DNA from: Echinicola vietnamensis DSM 17526
GTDB taxonomy: Bacteria; Bacteroidota; Bacteroidia; Cytophagales; Cyclobacteriaceae
Assembly: GCF_000325705.1 (NCBI RefSeq)
Contig: NC_019904.1
Location: 3,908,001 to 3,972,000 of the forward strand
Length of the DNA stretch: 64,000 bases
Direction of reading: 5' to 3'
Below the pieces are notes generated by a model that was not told where the DNA came from, did not search any database, and worked only from the letters and a program-made list of their open reading frames with translations. This document shows positions 1 through 7,341 of this stretch, piece after piece (within the stretch, counting starts at the first letter, position 1; every line of letters starts with the position of its first letter). Both the position numbers and the translations under genes were made by a program.

Positions 1-252
1 TAAATGTTATCCCTGGGTTTAGCAAGTGTTGGGCACAAAGTATAACAGCCTCATCACAACTCGCTTTTAGCCTCATCTATCCTCACCACCGCAAAGAGGA
101 GGAACATGTGCAGGCCTTGGCTGACTGTTGGCTGATTAATTCATCGGGTTCAAGGTTACATTTGACACTCTAATTGAGTGCTAGCTTTCAAGTCAAACAC
201 TTAACTTCCCATGAGCTGTGTGTCTAAATTTAAGTAGTGTTTGTGTTACTAT

Positions 253-293
253 ATGTAAAGTAAACTTGACAAAATGATTTAATTACTTTACAT
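253..293. promoter_or_regulatory. 11-bp inverted repeat, probable operator of the split XRE operon
   Basis: Positions 253-263 (ATGTAAAGTAA) and 283-293 (TTACTTTACAT) are perfect reverse complements separated by 19 bp. The half-site centres lie 30 bp apart, about three helical turns, so both would face the same side of the DNA. The repeat lies 26 bp upstream of the ATG at 319, and a TTGAC-like element sits between the arms. The downstream operon encodes an XRE-type DNA-binding protein, so autoregulation through this site is a reasonable inference. No binding data are available. Confidence 0.5.
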
Positions 294-318
294 TTAGATA
301 GAACTAAATCTGAGTATT

Positions 319-460
319 ATGAAATTAAAATATCTGTTTCCTAACAAGTACAAGAAAATTGGATGGTTAATCCCTATTCCCTCTGCCATCATTGGTTTGA
401 TAACGCTAGTTTTAGATCTTGAACCGAATTATTTGGATTTTAATGTCCCTGCTATTTTTT
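319..460 (+). pseudogene. 5' fragment of small membrane protein gene, cut by IS110 element
   Basis: The first 47 codons form a basic N-terminus (MKLKYLFPNKYKKIG) and one hydrophobic helix (about residues 15-33), then PNYLDFNVPAIF. At the T-run 455-460 the reading frame leaves the gene and runs about 14 foreign codons to a stop at 504. Joining codon 47 (457-459) to the ATT codon at 2016 restores a continuous frame reading PAIF-IDEFFGDKR, giving a protein of about 160 residues with three or four membrane helices. Such a membrane protein directly followed by a short XRE regulator is a gene pair I recognise from Bacteroidota genomes. Its function is unknown. The fragment is AT-rich compared with the core genes further right. 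Confidence 0.7.
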
Positions 461-694
461 CTGAAAGAGAAAATCTAAAAATAGGCTTGTTCAGTCATTT
501 TTAAAACTGGTAGGGCATAGTTTTGCTATCCTTTGAAAGGTTTTTTAAAGGACTATAAATTAAGTTAGGCCAAGTTAGAGAGTAAAATTTTTTCTACATG
601 CTCGAAGCAATAACCGTTTGTTCTTGGCCTATGAGTTCAGTTTTTATTCCGGGACTTGTAAATCACCAATAAAAGCTCGAACTTTCACTTAATC
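461..694 (-). ncRNA. candidate bridge-RNA region of the IS110 element
   Basis: This 234-bp stretch lies between the stop codon of the IS110 transposase and the element end and has no credible reading frame. In the IS1111 group the guide (bridge) RNA is encoded on this side. It contains local self-complementarity, for example the palindrome CCTTTGAAAGG at 530-540. It also contains GTTTTTATT at 640-648, identical to the right junction at 2010-2018. A minus-strand RNA would therefore be complementary to the target top strand there. The match is AT-rich and short, so it is only suggestive. Confidence 0.4.
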
Positions 695-1927
695 TTAATT
701 GGGACGGATGTCCACTTGGACTCCGAGCCCGCGCAGGCGCTCTAAGGATTTCTTAATCTGCGCCTGCTTTCTTTTTTCCTGATAGGTTGTATCGTCAGGC
801 TCTAGGTAGGGCTCCTTGTTTTTGAGGATGTAATACAGTCCGGTCAAGATTTTATGAGCTACGGCAATCAGGGCCTTTTTAGATCCGCGGCGAGCAGCTA
901 TTGCCCCATATTTGCGGCCCAAATAGGTGTCCTTTGTGTGTGATGCGGCCCAAGCAGCTTCGACCAATGCAGTTTTCAAGTATTTGTTCCCATGTGTGAT
1001 GCGGGTTGACTTCTTCTTGCCTGCACTTTCGTTGTTGCCCGGGGAGACACCTGCCCATGATGCCAGGTGTTTGTGATCAGGAAAAACCTCCATGTCATTG
1101 CCTGACTCGGCCAGGATATTCATGGCGGTTTCTTTACCTATTCCGGGTATGGTCTGGAGTAAATCGACCTCTTGTTGAAGCTCGACTGCATAACGCTCAA
1201 TTCTAGCCTCGATGTGCCCGATCTGGGCGTTGATCGAATCAATGGAATCACGGAGTGTGGCCAGCATGAACCGGTGATGTTCGGTGAGTCTTCCCTGCAG
1301 AGAAAGTTTGAGGTCCGCCATCTTTTTGCGCAAGGAACCTTTGGCAAGGTTGGCCAGGTATTCAGGATCATCCTGTTTCCGGATCAAGGCATCTATGATG
1401 AGCGTACCTGTGACCCCAAAGATATCCGAAGCCACTGAGGCCAGTTTGATATTGGCATCTTCCAGGATTTTATGCAACCTGTTGCGTTGGGCGACCCGCT
1501 GTGCGATCAGCTTACGTTTATACCTGCAAAGATCACGTAGCTCTCTTATCCACTCGGTAGGGACAAAGCTCCCCTTTAACAGACCGCTTAGAAGCAATTT
1601 GGCAATCCATTCACTGTCTTTCTTATCTGTCTTATGACCGGGAACATTCTTGATATGCCGGGCATTTACCAGGATAATCTTAAAATCCTCTTCCAGGATG
1701 TTGTAGACAGGTTTCCAATAAACTCCGGTACTTTCCATCGCAATGTGGGTAATGGAAAGGGAATTCAGCCATGTTTTAAGCTCCTCGATCTGAGCAGTAA
1801 AGGTCCCGAAGGTACGGGTATCAATCTCAACGTCAATGCCACTGACTGTGGCCACTACCGTCTTTTGGTGAACATCGAGGCCACAGCCCCGCTGGATCAC
1901 CTGTTCGAATTCAATTTGTGATGACAT
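695..1927 (-). CDS. IS110-family transposase (DEDD recombinase)
   Basis: A 410-residue IS110-family recombinase, full length for the family. The N-terminal RuvC-like domain shows the DEDD set: D18 in GLDVHQ, E65 in AMESTG, and D101 and D104 in TDKKD. A coiled helical middle leads to the C-terminal Transposase_20 domain, with the helix-hairpin-helix TIPGIGKETA near residue 260 and the serine-bearing SWAGVSPGNNESAGKKK segment, which supplies the catalytic serine in this family. These enzymes recombine DNA through an RNA-guided serine mechanism without classical terminal repeats. The frame has no stops or shifts, so the element may still be active. It stands alone, antisense to the interrupted host gene. 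Confidence 0.95.
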   Translation of the reverse strand: MSSQIEFEQVIQRGCGLDVHQKTVVATVSGIDVEIDTRTFGTFTAQIEELKTWLNSLSITHIAMESTGVYWKPVYNILEEDFKIILVNARHIKNVPGHKTDKKDSEWIAKLLLSGLLKGSFVPTEWIRELRDLCRYKRKLIAQRVAQRNRLHKILEDANIKLASVASDIFGVTGTLIIDALIRKQDDPEYLANLAKGSLRKKMADLKLSLQGRLTEHHRFMLATLRDSIDSINAQIGHIEARIERYAVELQQEVDLLQTIPGIGKETAMNILAESGNDMEVFPDHKHLASWAGVSPGNNESAGKKKSTRITHGNKYLKTALVEAAWAASHTKDTYLGRKYGAIAARRGSKKALIAVAHKILTGLYYILKNKEPYLEPDDTTYQEKRKQAQIKKSLERLRGLGVQVDIRPN

Positions 1928-2010
1928 AACCGATAAGTGAATGTGAATATTCTACTTATACGGATAAACTCCTCTTTCATTCCCGTTTGTGAAGTCCTAA
2001 TTCATGAATG

Positions 2011-2351
2011 TTTTTATTGATGAGTTTTTTGGGGACAAGCGTGTTATTGGGAATGTAAAGAACAACATACTAAATGAGATTTTAGGTGTTCTGATAATAT
2101 TGAGTTCAATTTTAGTTGCTTTTTCTAAAGAAAAGTTAGAGGATGAATATATTTCAAAAATCAGGTTAGAATCGTTGGTTTGGGCTGTTTATTTCAATTA
2201 CGGAATCCTTTTAGTATTATTTTTATTCGTTTTCGAACTGTCCTTTTTATGGGTTATGATATTTAACATGTTTACAATTTTACTGTTTTTCATTATTCGG
2301 TTTAACTGGCAAATTTCCAAACTTAAAAGATCTGTTGGCTATGAAGAATAG
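2011..2351 (+). pseudogene. 3' fragment of the membrane protein gene split by IS110
   Basis: Host reading resumes in the T-run at 2011-2015 with IDEFFGDKR and continues about 113 codons to the stop at 2349-2351. Two to three hydrophobic segments are visible (ILNEILGVLIILSSILVAF, then YGILLVLFLFVFELSFLWVMIFN and FTILLFFIIRF), and the end is basic (WQISKLKRSVGYEE). An ATG at 2004 lies inside the element end, so a truncated product starting MNVFIDEFF could still be made. The C-terminus overlaps the start of the XRE gene by 11 bp, so the two were translationally coupled before the insertion. It belongs with the fragment at 319-460. Confidence 0.7.
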
Positions 2352-2547
2352 TATCAAAGTTGAAAGAGCAAAAAAAAATATAACCCAAGCTGAATTGGCA
2401 AAACTGGCAAAAGTTAGCAGACAAACCATTAATGCGATGGAATTAGGGAAATATGTTCCGTCAACAGTTTTGGCATTGAGATTAGCTCAGATTTTTGAAG
2501 TTGAAATAAGCGAAATTTTCACATTGGAAGATTCCGATTGGGCCTAG
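2341..2547 (+). CDS. XRE-family helix-turn-helix regulator
   Basis: A 68-residue protein that is almost entirely one HTH_3 domain: VERAKKNITQAELAKLAKVSRQTINAMELGKY, with the recognition helix in VSRQTINAME, then PSTVLALRLAQIFEVEISEIF. This short class binds DNA as a dimer and usually regulates its own operon. The ATG at 2341 is preferred over the TTG two codons upstream because it makes the usual 11-bp overlap with the membrane-protein stop at 2351. The natural promoter and candidate operator (253-293) are now separated from it by the 1.55-kb IS element, so its expression has probably changed. A short acidic tail (EDSDWA) follows the domain. Confidence 0.85.
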   Translation: MKNSIKVERAKKNITQAELAKLAKVSRQTINAMELGKYVPSTVLALRLAQIFEVEISEIFTLEDSDWA

Positions 2548-2647
2548 GTCATATATCTAGGGCAAACGTATTTGGAAAATCCAGTTTGCGGCGGTCCATA
2601 AATCTACCATGTTCAAGTATGCGCTAATGGCAGCATAAGGGAAATTC

Positions 2648-2786
2648 GAGGTTGTCTCAAAAGTCCTCGTCATTGCGATTCCGATGGATATCGGAAGAAG
2701 CAATCTCGTCATACGTGCAATGAAAGCACATTGAGATCACTTCACTCCGTTCGTGATGACGGATTATTTATTTATGAGACAGCCTC
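2648..2786. repeat. 139-bp palindromic repeat, copy 1
   Basis: It begins GAGGTTGTCTCA and ends TGAGACAGCCTC, terminal inverted repeats with 11 of 12 positions paired. A second copy of exactly 139 bp lies at 56593-56731; by hand alignment they differ at nine positions (about 94% identity). The interior has the CTCGTCATTGCG ... GAAGCAATCTCGTCA motif typical of widespread palindromic REP/MITE-like repeats. It has no coding capacity. Confidence 0.85.
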
Positions 2787-3103
2787 AACTTAATTCAGCC
2801 CAATGGAGCCTATTGGGCTAGAATGGTGGGAACAAGCACTCCTTACGGCTAGTAAGGCCAATTAAGAATAATACCGTTAAAAATACTTGGTGGAAGGGTG
2901 AGCTGGGCTTTCCGTCTGTGGCGGGAATGGGTTTGGGCATATCACCCCAAGGCCTTCAGCCTTTGGCTTCTGGTGGTGGTTAGGGACAAAAAAACAGCTT
3001 GAAGAAACCTTCCGGCTTAGAAACGAAAATGGGGGTGATCTCTTTAAAAGCGTTAGCCTTGGTCATATAACCGCCACCTTCTTACTATTTCCTCACTTTT
3101 AGT
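2787..3103. other. intergenic stretch with no recognised content
   Basis: Between the 139-bp repeat and the promoter of the CvfB-like gene. I see no convincing reading frame or RNA gene. There is a small inverted pair around 2950-2966 (AAGGC-CTT-CAGCCTTTGG), too imperfect to name. Confidence 0.4.
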
Positions 3104-3111
3104 TACCTTTG
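3104..3111 (+). promoter_or_regulatory. -7 element TACCTTTG placed for a nearly leaderless transcript
   Basis: TACCTTTG matches the Bacteroidota -7 consensus TAnnTTTG exactly. It ends 6 bp before the ATG at 3118, so transcription would begin at or very near the start codon. The -33 region at the expected distance is not a good TTTG. Confidence 0.45.
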
Positions 3112-3117
3112 CAGGAT

Positions 3118-3957
3118 ATGGATACGATAAAAGAATTAGGCAATATTTCGACATTGCCTATTACCCGGTTTACGGCAAATGGAGCCTATTTGAATTTGTC
3201 CAATGGTACTGAAGTATTATTGCCGAAGGGCTATCTCTTGGGGGATGAAAAAGAAGGAGAAGAAGTGGCGGTGTTTGTCTATACGGACAGTGAAGACCGG
3301 CTGGTGGCCATCACCGACCGCCCTGTAGCGTTGGTAGATGAATTTGCCGTAATGGAGGTGAAAGAGGTGACCAAATTTGGGGCCTTTATGGATTGGGGAT
3401 TGCCAAAGGATCTTTTTGTACCAATGTCTGAAATGGGCAAGCCCATGAAGGAAGGGGAGCAGCACTTGGTGATGATCTGTGTGGACTTTAAGACCAACAG
3501 GCTAATCGGCGTGTCCAAATACCAAGATTTTATGCTCACGGATACCACGATCTTCGAGGAAGGCCAAGAAGTGGATGGATTGGTGTTCGAATCCACGGAT
3601 TTGGGCTATAAAGTCCTGATTAATCAGCATTATGAAGGCCTGCTCTATGAGAATGAAACCTTTAAGGATATTGCAGTGGGTGACAACATAAAGGCTTATA
3701 TCAAGAAGCGCAGGGATGACGGTAAATTGGATTTGCAGCTAACGCCCATTGGCCGGCAAAAATATGAAGAAGGGGCAGAAAAAATCTTAAACCTTTTAAA
3801 AGTTAAGCGTTTTTTGCCCCTTCATGATAAATCATCCCCCGAAGAAATCAAAAAGACTTTAGGGATGAGTAAAAAGCACTTTAAACAATCCATTGGTCAA
3901 CTTTATAAAAGTAGGAAAATTGAAATCAAAACGGATGGCATTGCACTAGTGGATTAA
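3118..3957 (+). CDS. CvfB-like S1 RNA-binding protein
   Basis: A 279-residue protein of the CvfB/YitL family. Three S1-like OB folds can be followed: about residues 5-60, 65-130 (VKEVTKFGAFMDWGLPKDLFVPMSEM is a clear S1 core) and 140-205. They are followed by a C-terminal winged-helix segment (SSPEEIKKTLGMSKKHFKQSIGQLYKSRKI). Family members bind RNA and in Gram-positives affect virulence and haemolysin expression; the cellular role in Bacteroidota is not established. The ATG at 3118 fits the domain start; a TTG three codons upstream is possible but lies inside the promoter element. The gene stands alone on the plus strand and overlaps the convergent ArsC-like gene by 4 bp. Confidence 0.85.
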   Translation: MDTIKELGNISTLPITRFTANGAYLNLSNGTEVLLPKGYLLGDEKEGEEVAVFVYTDSEDRLVAITDRPVALVDEFAVMEVKEVTKFGAFMDWGLPKDLFVPMSEMGKPMKEGEQHLVMICVDFKTNRLIGVSKYQDFMLTDTTIFEEGQEVDGLVFESTDLGYKVLINQHYEGLLYENETFKDIAVGDNIKAYIKKRRDDGKLDLQLTPIGRQKYEEGAEKILNLLKVKRFLPLHDKSSPEEIKKTLGMSKKHFKQSIGQLYKSRKIEIKTDGIALVD

Positions 3958-4313
3958 TTTAGCTTGAATATTTCCCCTGGTTTGGTGCACAGCACAGCCT
4001 TTTCCCGTTTGATCGCGATGGGAGCCTTGAGCAGGTAAGGGTGTTTTGCCAAAATGTGGAGCCAGCTTTCATCATCCCACGTTTTGCCCGCAATTTGACG
4101 CTGGTATTCAGGGTGGGCCCGATTCAAGAGATCCTTTGGGCGTAGGTGCAACTTGTCCAAGATCGTCCGCCAGCCAGTCGTAGTAATGTGTTCTTTCTCA
4201 ATATTGATCTCATTGACATATCGAGAAACCGATCGCGCATATGCCCTTGCTTGCTTATCGATTGAATGCGAGGGAATGTAATAGAAGAACAATTCATTAG
4301 GATGCATTTTCAT
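3954..4313 (-). CDS. ArsC/Spx-like thioredoxin-fold protein lacking the catalytic cysteine
   Basis: A protein of about 119 residues when started at the ATG at 4313 (MKMHPNELFFYY). The order of elements is that of the ArsC family: a beta strand FFYYIPS, a helix, then TTTGWRTILDKLHLRPKDLLNR, and near the end LLKAPIAIKREKAVLCTKPGEIFKL, matching the family's LIKRPI...G.P pattern. The N-terminal Cys-X5-Arg loop of true arsenate reductases is absent: after the first strand the sequence is IPSHSIDKQAR, and the only cysteine lies near the C-terminus. Arsenate reduction by the usual mechanism is therefore unlikely. A longer start at 4370 adds 19 residues that do not look like the family. No arsenic genes lie nearby. 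Confidence 0.65.
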   Translation of the reverse strand: MKMHPNELFFYYIPSHSIDKQARAYARSVSRYVNEINIEKEHITTTGWRTILDKLHLRPKDLLNRAHPEYQRQIAGKTWDDESWLHILAKHPYLLKAPIAIKREKAVLCTKPGEIFKLN

Positions 4314-4519
4314 GTCGAAACTGGTTTGGATACTTATAAAAATACGAAAAATATTGTAATATCCAAACAATTTATTGTGAAATTTACCAGTGATGGTTGA
4401 AAATATGGTCTATTGACTTGTTAAGACGGTGGGGCCGTCCGTTAATGGCATCACAGCTTTACCCAAGGTAAGTATCCAGTTTGACTGTACGCATTCCTGA
4501 TAATCCTAAACAAAAAGGT

Positions 4520-5008
4520 ATGGACCTGGAACATTTTAAACAAAAATCCCTTTCGGAATATAACCACCACAAGAAGCTTCGGGCACGACTGCGGAAAATC
4601 AAACCGAAGCTGCTTGATGAACGATTTGCAGCGGCTCATGAGGAGCAGTTTGAAAGGATCGATTGTTTGGACTGTGCCAATTGCTGTAAGACCACTAGTC
4701 CTATTTTTCTGCAAATAGACATTGACCGACTGGCCAAAAAGCTAAGAATGAAATCTTCTGAGTTTATTGATGCCTATCTGCATCGGGATGAGGAAGGGGA
4801 TTTTGTGCTCAATAGTGCGCCATGCCCTTTTCTTGGGGATGACAACAAGTGTTTTGTGTATGAATCACGGCCCAAGGCATGTCGGGAATATCCGCACACC
4901 AATCGTAAAAATATGCATGGGATCCTTGGCTTGACCTTGAAAAACACCTTGGTCTGTCCTGCCGTTCATGAAATCTTTCAAGTCTTTTCCAAAGAATTTA
5001 GGAAGTAA
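4520..5008 (+). CDS. YkgJ-family cysteine-cluster protein
   Basis: A 162-residue protein of the YkgJ/UPF0153 family of putative zinc- or iron-chelating proteins. The diagnostic cluster is CLDCANCC near residue 50, followed by CPFLGDDNKCFVYESRPKACREYP, the typical second half, and a final Cys in LVCPAVHEI. The metal and function are not experimentally settled for this family. The ATG at 4520 (MDLEHFKQKS) is chosen over an in-frame TTG at 4481 because the extra 13 residues show no conservation signal I recognise. It is followed after 49 bp by the ROK kinase in the same direction and may be co-transcribed with it. Confidence 0.85.
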   Translation: MDLEHFKQKSLSEYNHHKKLRARLRKIKPKLLDERFAAAHEEQFERIDCLDCANCCKTTSPIFLQIDIDRLAKKLRMKSSEFIDAYLHRDEEGDFVLNSAPCPFLGDDNKCFVYESRPKACREYPHTNRKNMHGILGLTLKNTLVCPAVHEIFQVFSKEFRK

Positions 5009-5057
5009 GCTGATCTGTTTACTATTTTAGAATCCAAAACCTATTAAACCGTAAACC

Positions 5058-5975
5058 ATGAATAATCAAAACGAGCACTTTTTGGGTGTAGACGTCGGTG
5101 GAACCCACCTAAAAATTGGTAAAGTAAGCCAGCAAGGAGAAATTGTGTCATTTGATAAAGAAGATACCAGTCATTACAAGGAAGACCCCAAAGGTTTCAA
5201 TACTTGTTTTGTGGATGTCATTGGGAAATACCTATCAAAATACCCCGATATCAATAAAGTAGGCATTGGCCTGCCGGGCTTGATCAACAAGGAGCGGACG
5301 ACCACTTTGGAGATACCGGCCATTCCTGAATTGAATGGCTTTGACCTGAAGGGGGCGCTGTTGGAAAAATATCCCGAGAAGAGTTTCTTTCTGGAAAATG
5401 ATGCCAGTGCTGCGGCCATGGGGGAGTATAAATTTGCGTCTTCCAGGCCATCTGCCAATTTCCTGTTTATCACCATGGGAACAGGCATTGGTAGTGCCGC
5501 GGTAGTGGAAGGGGCGATTTTTAAAGGAGCCCGTGGCAATGCCATGGAGATGGGGCATATGCTCTCCCGCGGCAATGCACGCTTAGAAACCATCATCGGC
5601 AGGAAAGGCATCTTGAGTATCATGAAAAGGATGATCGATGCCTATCCTGAAAAAGCAGGGGTGTTACTGGAAAAGGAATTAGGGACCCACTTATTGGTAG
5701 ATACAGCTAAGGAGGGAAATGAAGTTTCATTGATGACTTTCGAGGAAGTGGGGGACATCCTTGGCGAGGCCATCGTTTCCACGATCCGTGTTTTAGACAT
5801 TAATGAAGTTTATTTCGGAGGAGGAATATCTGCAGGATTGGAGTTTATGATGCCTTCCCTGGAAAAGACCGTAAGGCAATACCTGACCCATTATTACACC
5901 GATGACCTCCAGTTGAAAAAGGCAACATTGGGCAATAATGCCGGTACCCAAGGTGCGGCGGCATTGTGCTTTTAG
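5058..5975 (+). CDS. ROK-family sugar kinase (glucokinase-like)
   Basis: A 305-residue ROK protein. The N-terminal phosphate-binding motif is GVDVGGTHLKIG (residues 10-21), followed by GIGLPGLI and the catalytic-domain signature ENDASAAAMGEY. The second nucleotide loop is FITMGTGIGSAAVVEGAIFKGARGNAMEMGH. The zinc-binding CxCGxxGCxE motif of classical ROK repressors and kinases is missing: after the conserved E-x-GH the sequence runs MLSRGNARLE. There is also no N-terminal helix-turn-helix, so this is an enzyme and not a repressor. Phosphorylation of glucose or a related hexose is likely, but the exact sugar cannot be read from the sequence. Full length for the family; cytoplasmic. Confidence 0.85.
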   Translation: MNNQNEHFLGVDVGGTHLKIGKVSQQGEIVSFDKEDTSHYKEDPKGFNTCFVDVIGKYLSKYPDINKVGIGLPGLINKERTTTLEIPAIPELNGFDLKGALLEKYPEKSFFLENDASAAAMGEYKFASSRPSANFLFITMGTGIGSAAVVEGAIFKGARGNAMEMGHMLSRGNARLETIIGRKGILSIMKRMIDAYPEKAGVLLEKELGTHLLVDTAKEGNEVSLMTFEEVGDILGEAIVSTIRVLDINEVYFGGGISAGLEFMMPSLEKTVRQYLTHYYTDDLQLKKATLGNNAGTQGAAALCF

Positions 5976-6062
5976 TTTGGGATTATGCCTTCAAGAGGGC
6001 ATTTACTAAAAATGTATGAACCGATCCGCAAGGTATATTGCCTCGGTGTGAAAAAATGATGC

Positions 6063-6455
6063 TTAAGGATTAAGGGTTGTAATCGTTACTTCACTGACCT
6101 TATTTATGGCATTCAAACGGAAAAGGGCCTTTAGGGGCTCTTTTTCTTTGTCATGATTTTCACATTCACTGGATGGTTCCAAAAAATAAAAGAAAAAGCT
6201 CTGACTCTTATTCAGCAATTCCACCCTATCAGGCCGTCCAAAAGTGACAATTAGCTCTTGATTGGTTGCGCCGAGAAACGTATTTTTCAGGGATTCCAGC
6301 TCTTCCAAGTCTTGGATGCGAAGGCCTTTGCAGCCGTAGCGGTCATTTTTCCAATTTTCCATGTTGATCTTTCCAGTGTCCAATTTGGATACACAGCTGG
6401 TAAATGTACCGAATAACAGAACCAACAGAATGGAGGACAGCGTGCTTGACTTCAT
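6063..6455 (-). CDS. small lipoprotein, possibly SmpA/BamE-like fold
   Basis: A 130-residue protein with an N-terminal signal (SSILLVLLFGTFTSC) ending in a lipobox-like TFTSC; Cys21 would be lipidated. The mature part contains FLGATNQELIVTFGRPDRVELLNKSQSFFFYF. This pattern of a helix leading into GxPd and then a beta hairpin of aromatic residues resembles the SmpA/OmlA fold of BamE and related lipoproteins. Two further cysteines (KNDRYGCKGLR and SSECEN) could form a disulfide. No function can be assigned. It lies alone, convergent with the ROK kinase gene. Confidence 0.7.
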   Translation of the reverse strand: MKSSTLSSILLVLLFGTFTSCVSKLDTGKINMENWKNDRYGCKGLRIQDLEELESLKNTFLGATNQELIVTFGRPDRVELLNKSQSFFFYFLEPSSECENHDKEKEPLKALFRLNAINKVSEVTITTLNP

Positions 6456-6805
6456 GGAAAGGATATTTGTTTACAATTCGGTGCCAAAGGTAGTCTAAGA
6501 AAAGGGGGGATACAAGTGTGGCAACCACTGGCAATCGGCGAGGGTAGGCCAGAAAGTGAAGAACAAGCGAGAAATCAACTTAAAAATGGCAGCTTTTTAA
6601 GGAAGATCAGGTGTCATAAAAGTGTAAGGTGCCGCTGAATTTGGCGCAAGGAGGACAAATTTCCCTTATCTTTCAAATATTACTTACTGTCAGCAGATTA
6701 GACCTTTTCAATGGATTTACTCCTTTTACAAAGGGAAATCTAATACATTAGAAACAGGCATTCTATCATCTTAACCCTTATATTAGCAGTTTAAAACACG
6801 CATAT
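6456..6805. other. divergent intergenic region, AT-rich
   Basis: About 350 bp between the divergently transcribed lipoprotein and membrane-protein genes; it must hold promoters for both. I see no exact TAnnTTTG element, no strong hairpin and no reading frame worth reporting. Confidence 0.4.
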
Positions 6806-7300
6806 ATGAATCATAGATTTGCTAAAGCATTCCACGTAGTTTCCGTATTGGCTTTTATCGTCATCTTCATGTACATTTATTCGGGTTTGCCAGAAATGGT
6901 GGGGTTTGAGTTGAATGAAGAAGGGTTTGCCCATGGGGTGATGAACAAGAATATATTTTTCTACATCATGATCGGTATTTTTTTGGTGTTGAATATCCTT
7001 TTGGTGACGCCGGCAAAACTCATCGAGAGTGGTGCCAGTCCTAATATTAAGCGGTTATTTGCCAAAGGAGACCCTTTCAGGGACAAGATGCTGACCTGGA
7101 TTTATTCTTTTGTGGGCATTATCAATGTGTCCATTATCGTAGTGGCAGTGTACATTTTCCAATTGAATGGCGTGATAGAAGAGACAGGACGTCCATCAGG
7201 ATTTGGATTATATGTTTTGCCTGTTTTATTTGTGATTTGGATGGTCCTTTTATTTGTGTTGTTGACCAAAAAAATGAGAACTGTCCAGTCCGGCAAATAA
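6806..7300 (+). CDS. hypothetical integral membrane protein upstream of parE
   Basis: A 164-residue protein with four predicted membrane helices: VVSVLAFIVIFMYIYSG, IFFYIMIGIFLVLNILLV, IYSFVGIINVSIIVVAVYIF and LYVLPVLFVIWMVLLFVLL, ending in a basic tail KKMRTVQSGK. A short soluble loop (LPEMVGFELNEEGF) follows helix 1. I do not recognise a named domain. It precedes parE by 41 bp on the same strand and may share its transcript, which is positional evidence only. Confidence 0.65.
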   Translation: MNHRFAKAFHVVSVLAFIVIFMYIYSGLPEMVGFELNEEGFAHGVMNKNIFFYIMIGIFLVLNILLVTPAKLIESGASPNIKRLFAKGDPFRDKMLTWIYSFVGIINVSIIVVAVYIFQLNGVIEETGRPSGFGLYVLPVLFVIWMVLLFVLLTKKMRTVQSGK

Positions 7301-7341
7301 GCACCAAGTGAATAAAGTAGCGCAGAAAATTTAAATGACAC

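Larger units (their letters stand above)
461..2010 (-). mobile_element. IS110-family insertion sequence (IS1111-like layout)
   Basis: The limits come from the interrupted host gene: the frame is lost at the T-run 455-460 and regained at the T-run 2011-2015, so the element is about 1.55 kb. The run of five Ts on both sides could be a short target duplication or simply the shared crossover sequence, and the exact ends cannot be placed inside it. The element carries one transposase gene on the minus strand. The non-coding part is only 83 bp on the transposase 5' side but 234 bp on the 3' side. That asymmetry is the IS1111-type arrangement, where the bridge RNA lies downstream of the recombinase. 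No long terminal inverted repeats are visible, as expected for the family. An 8-bp match, TGAAAGAG at 462-469 against its complement at 1972-1979, is the best subterminal candidate and is weak. Confidence 0.8.

Noticed and set aside
1..318. Search for a gene fragment or RNA at the left edge
   Set aside because: I saw a small CACTC-TAATT-GAGTG hairpin near 166-180 and the dyad at 253-293 but no convincing coding sequence.
461..504. Last 14 codons of the frame starting at 319 as a natural C-terminus
   Set aside because: The sequence after the T-run belongs to the IS element; the frame resumes at 2016, so this end is a read-through product.
1006..1921. Plus-strand reading frames inside the IS110 transposase gene
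   Set aside because: They are antisense shadows of a full-length transposase with all catalytic residues and show no domain of their own.
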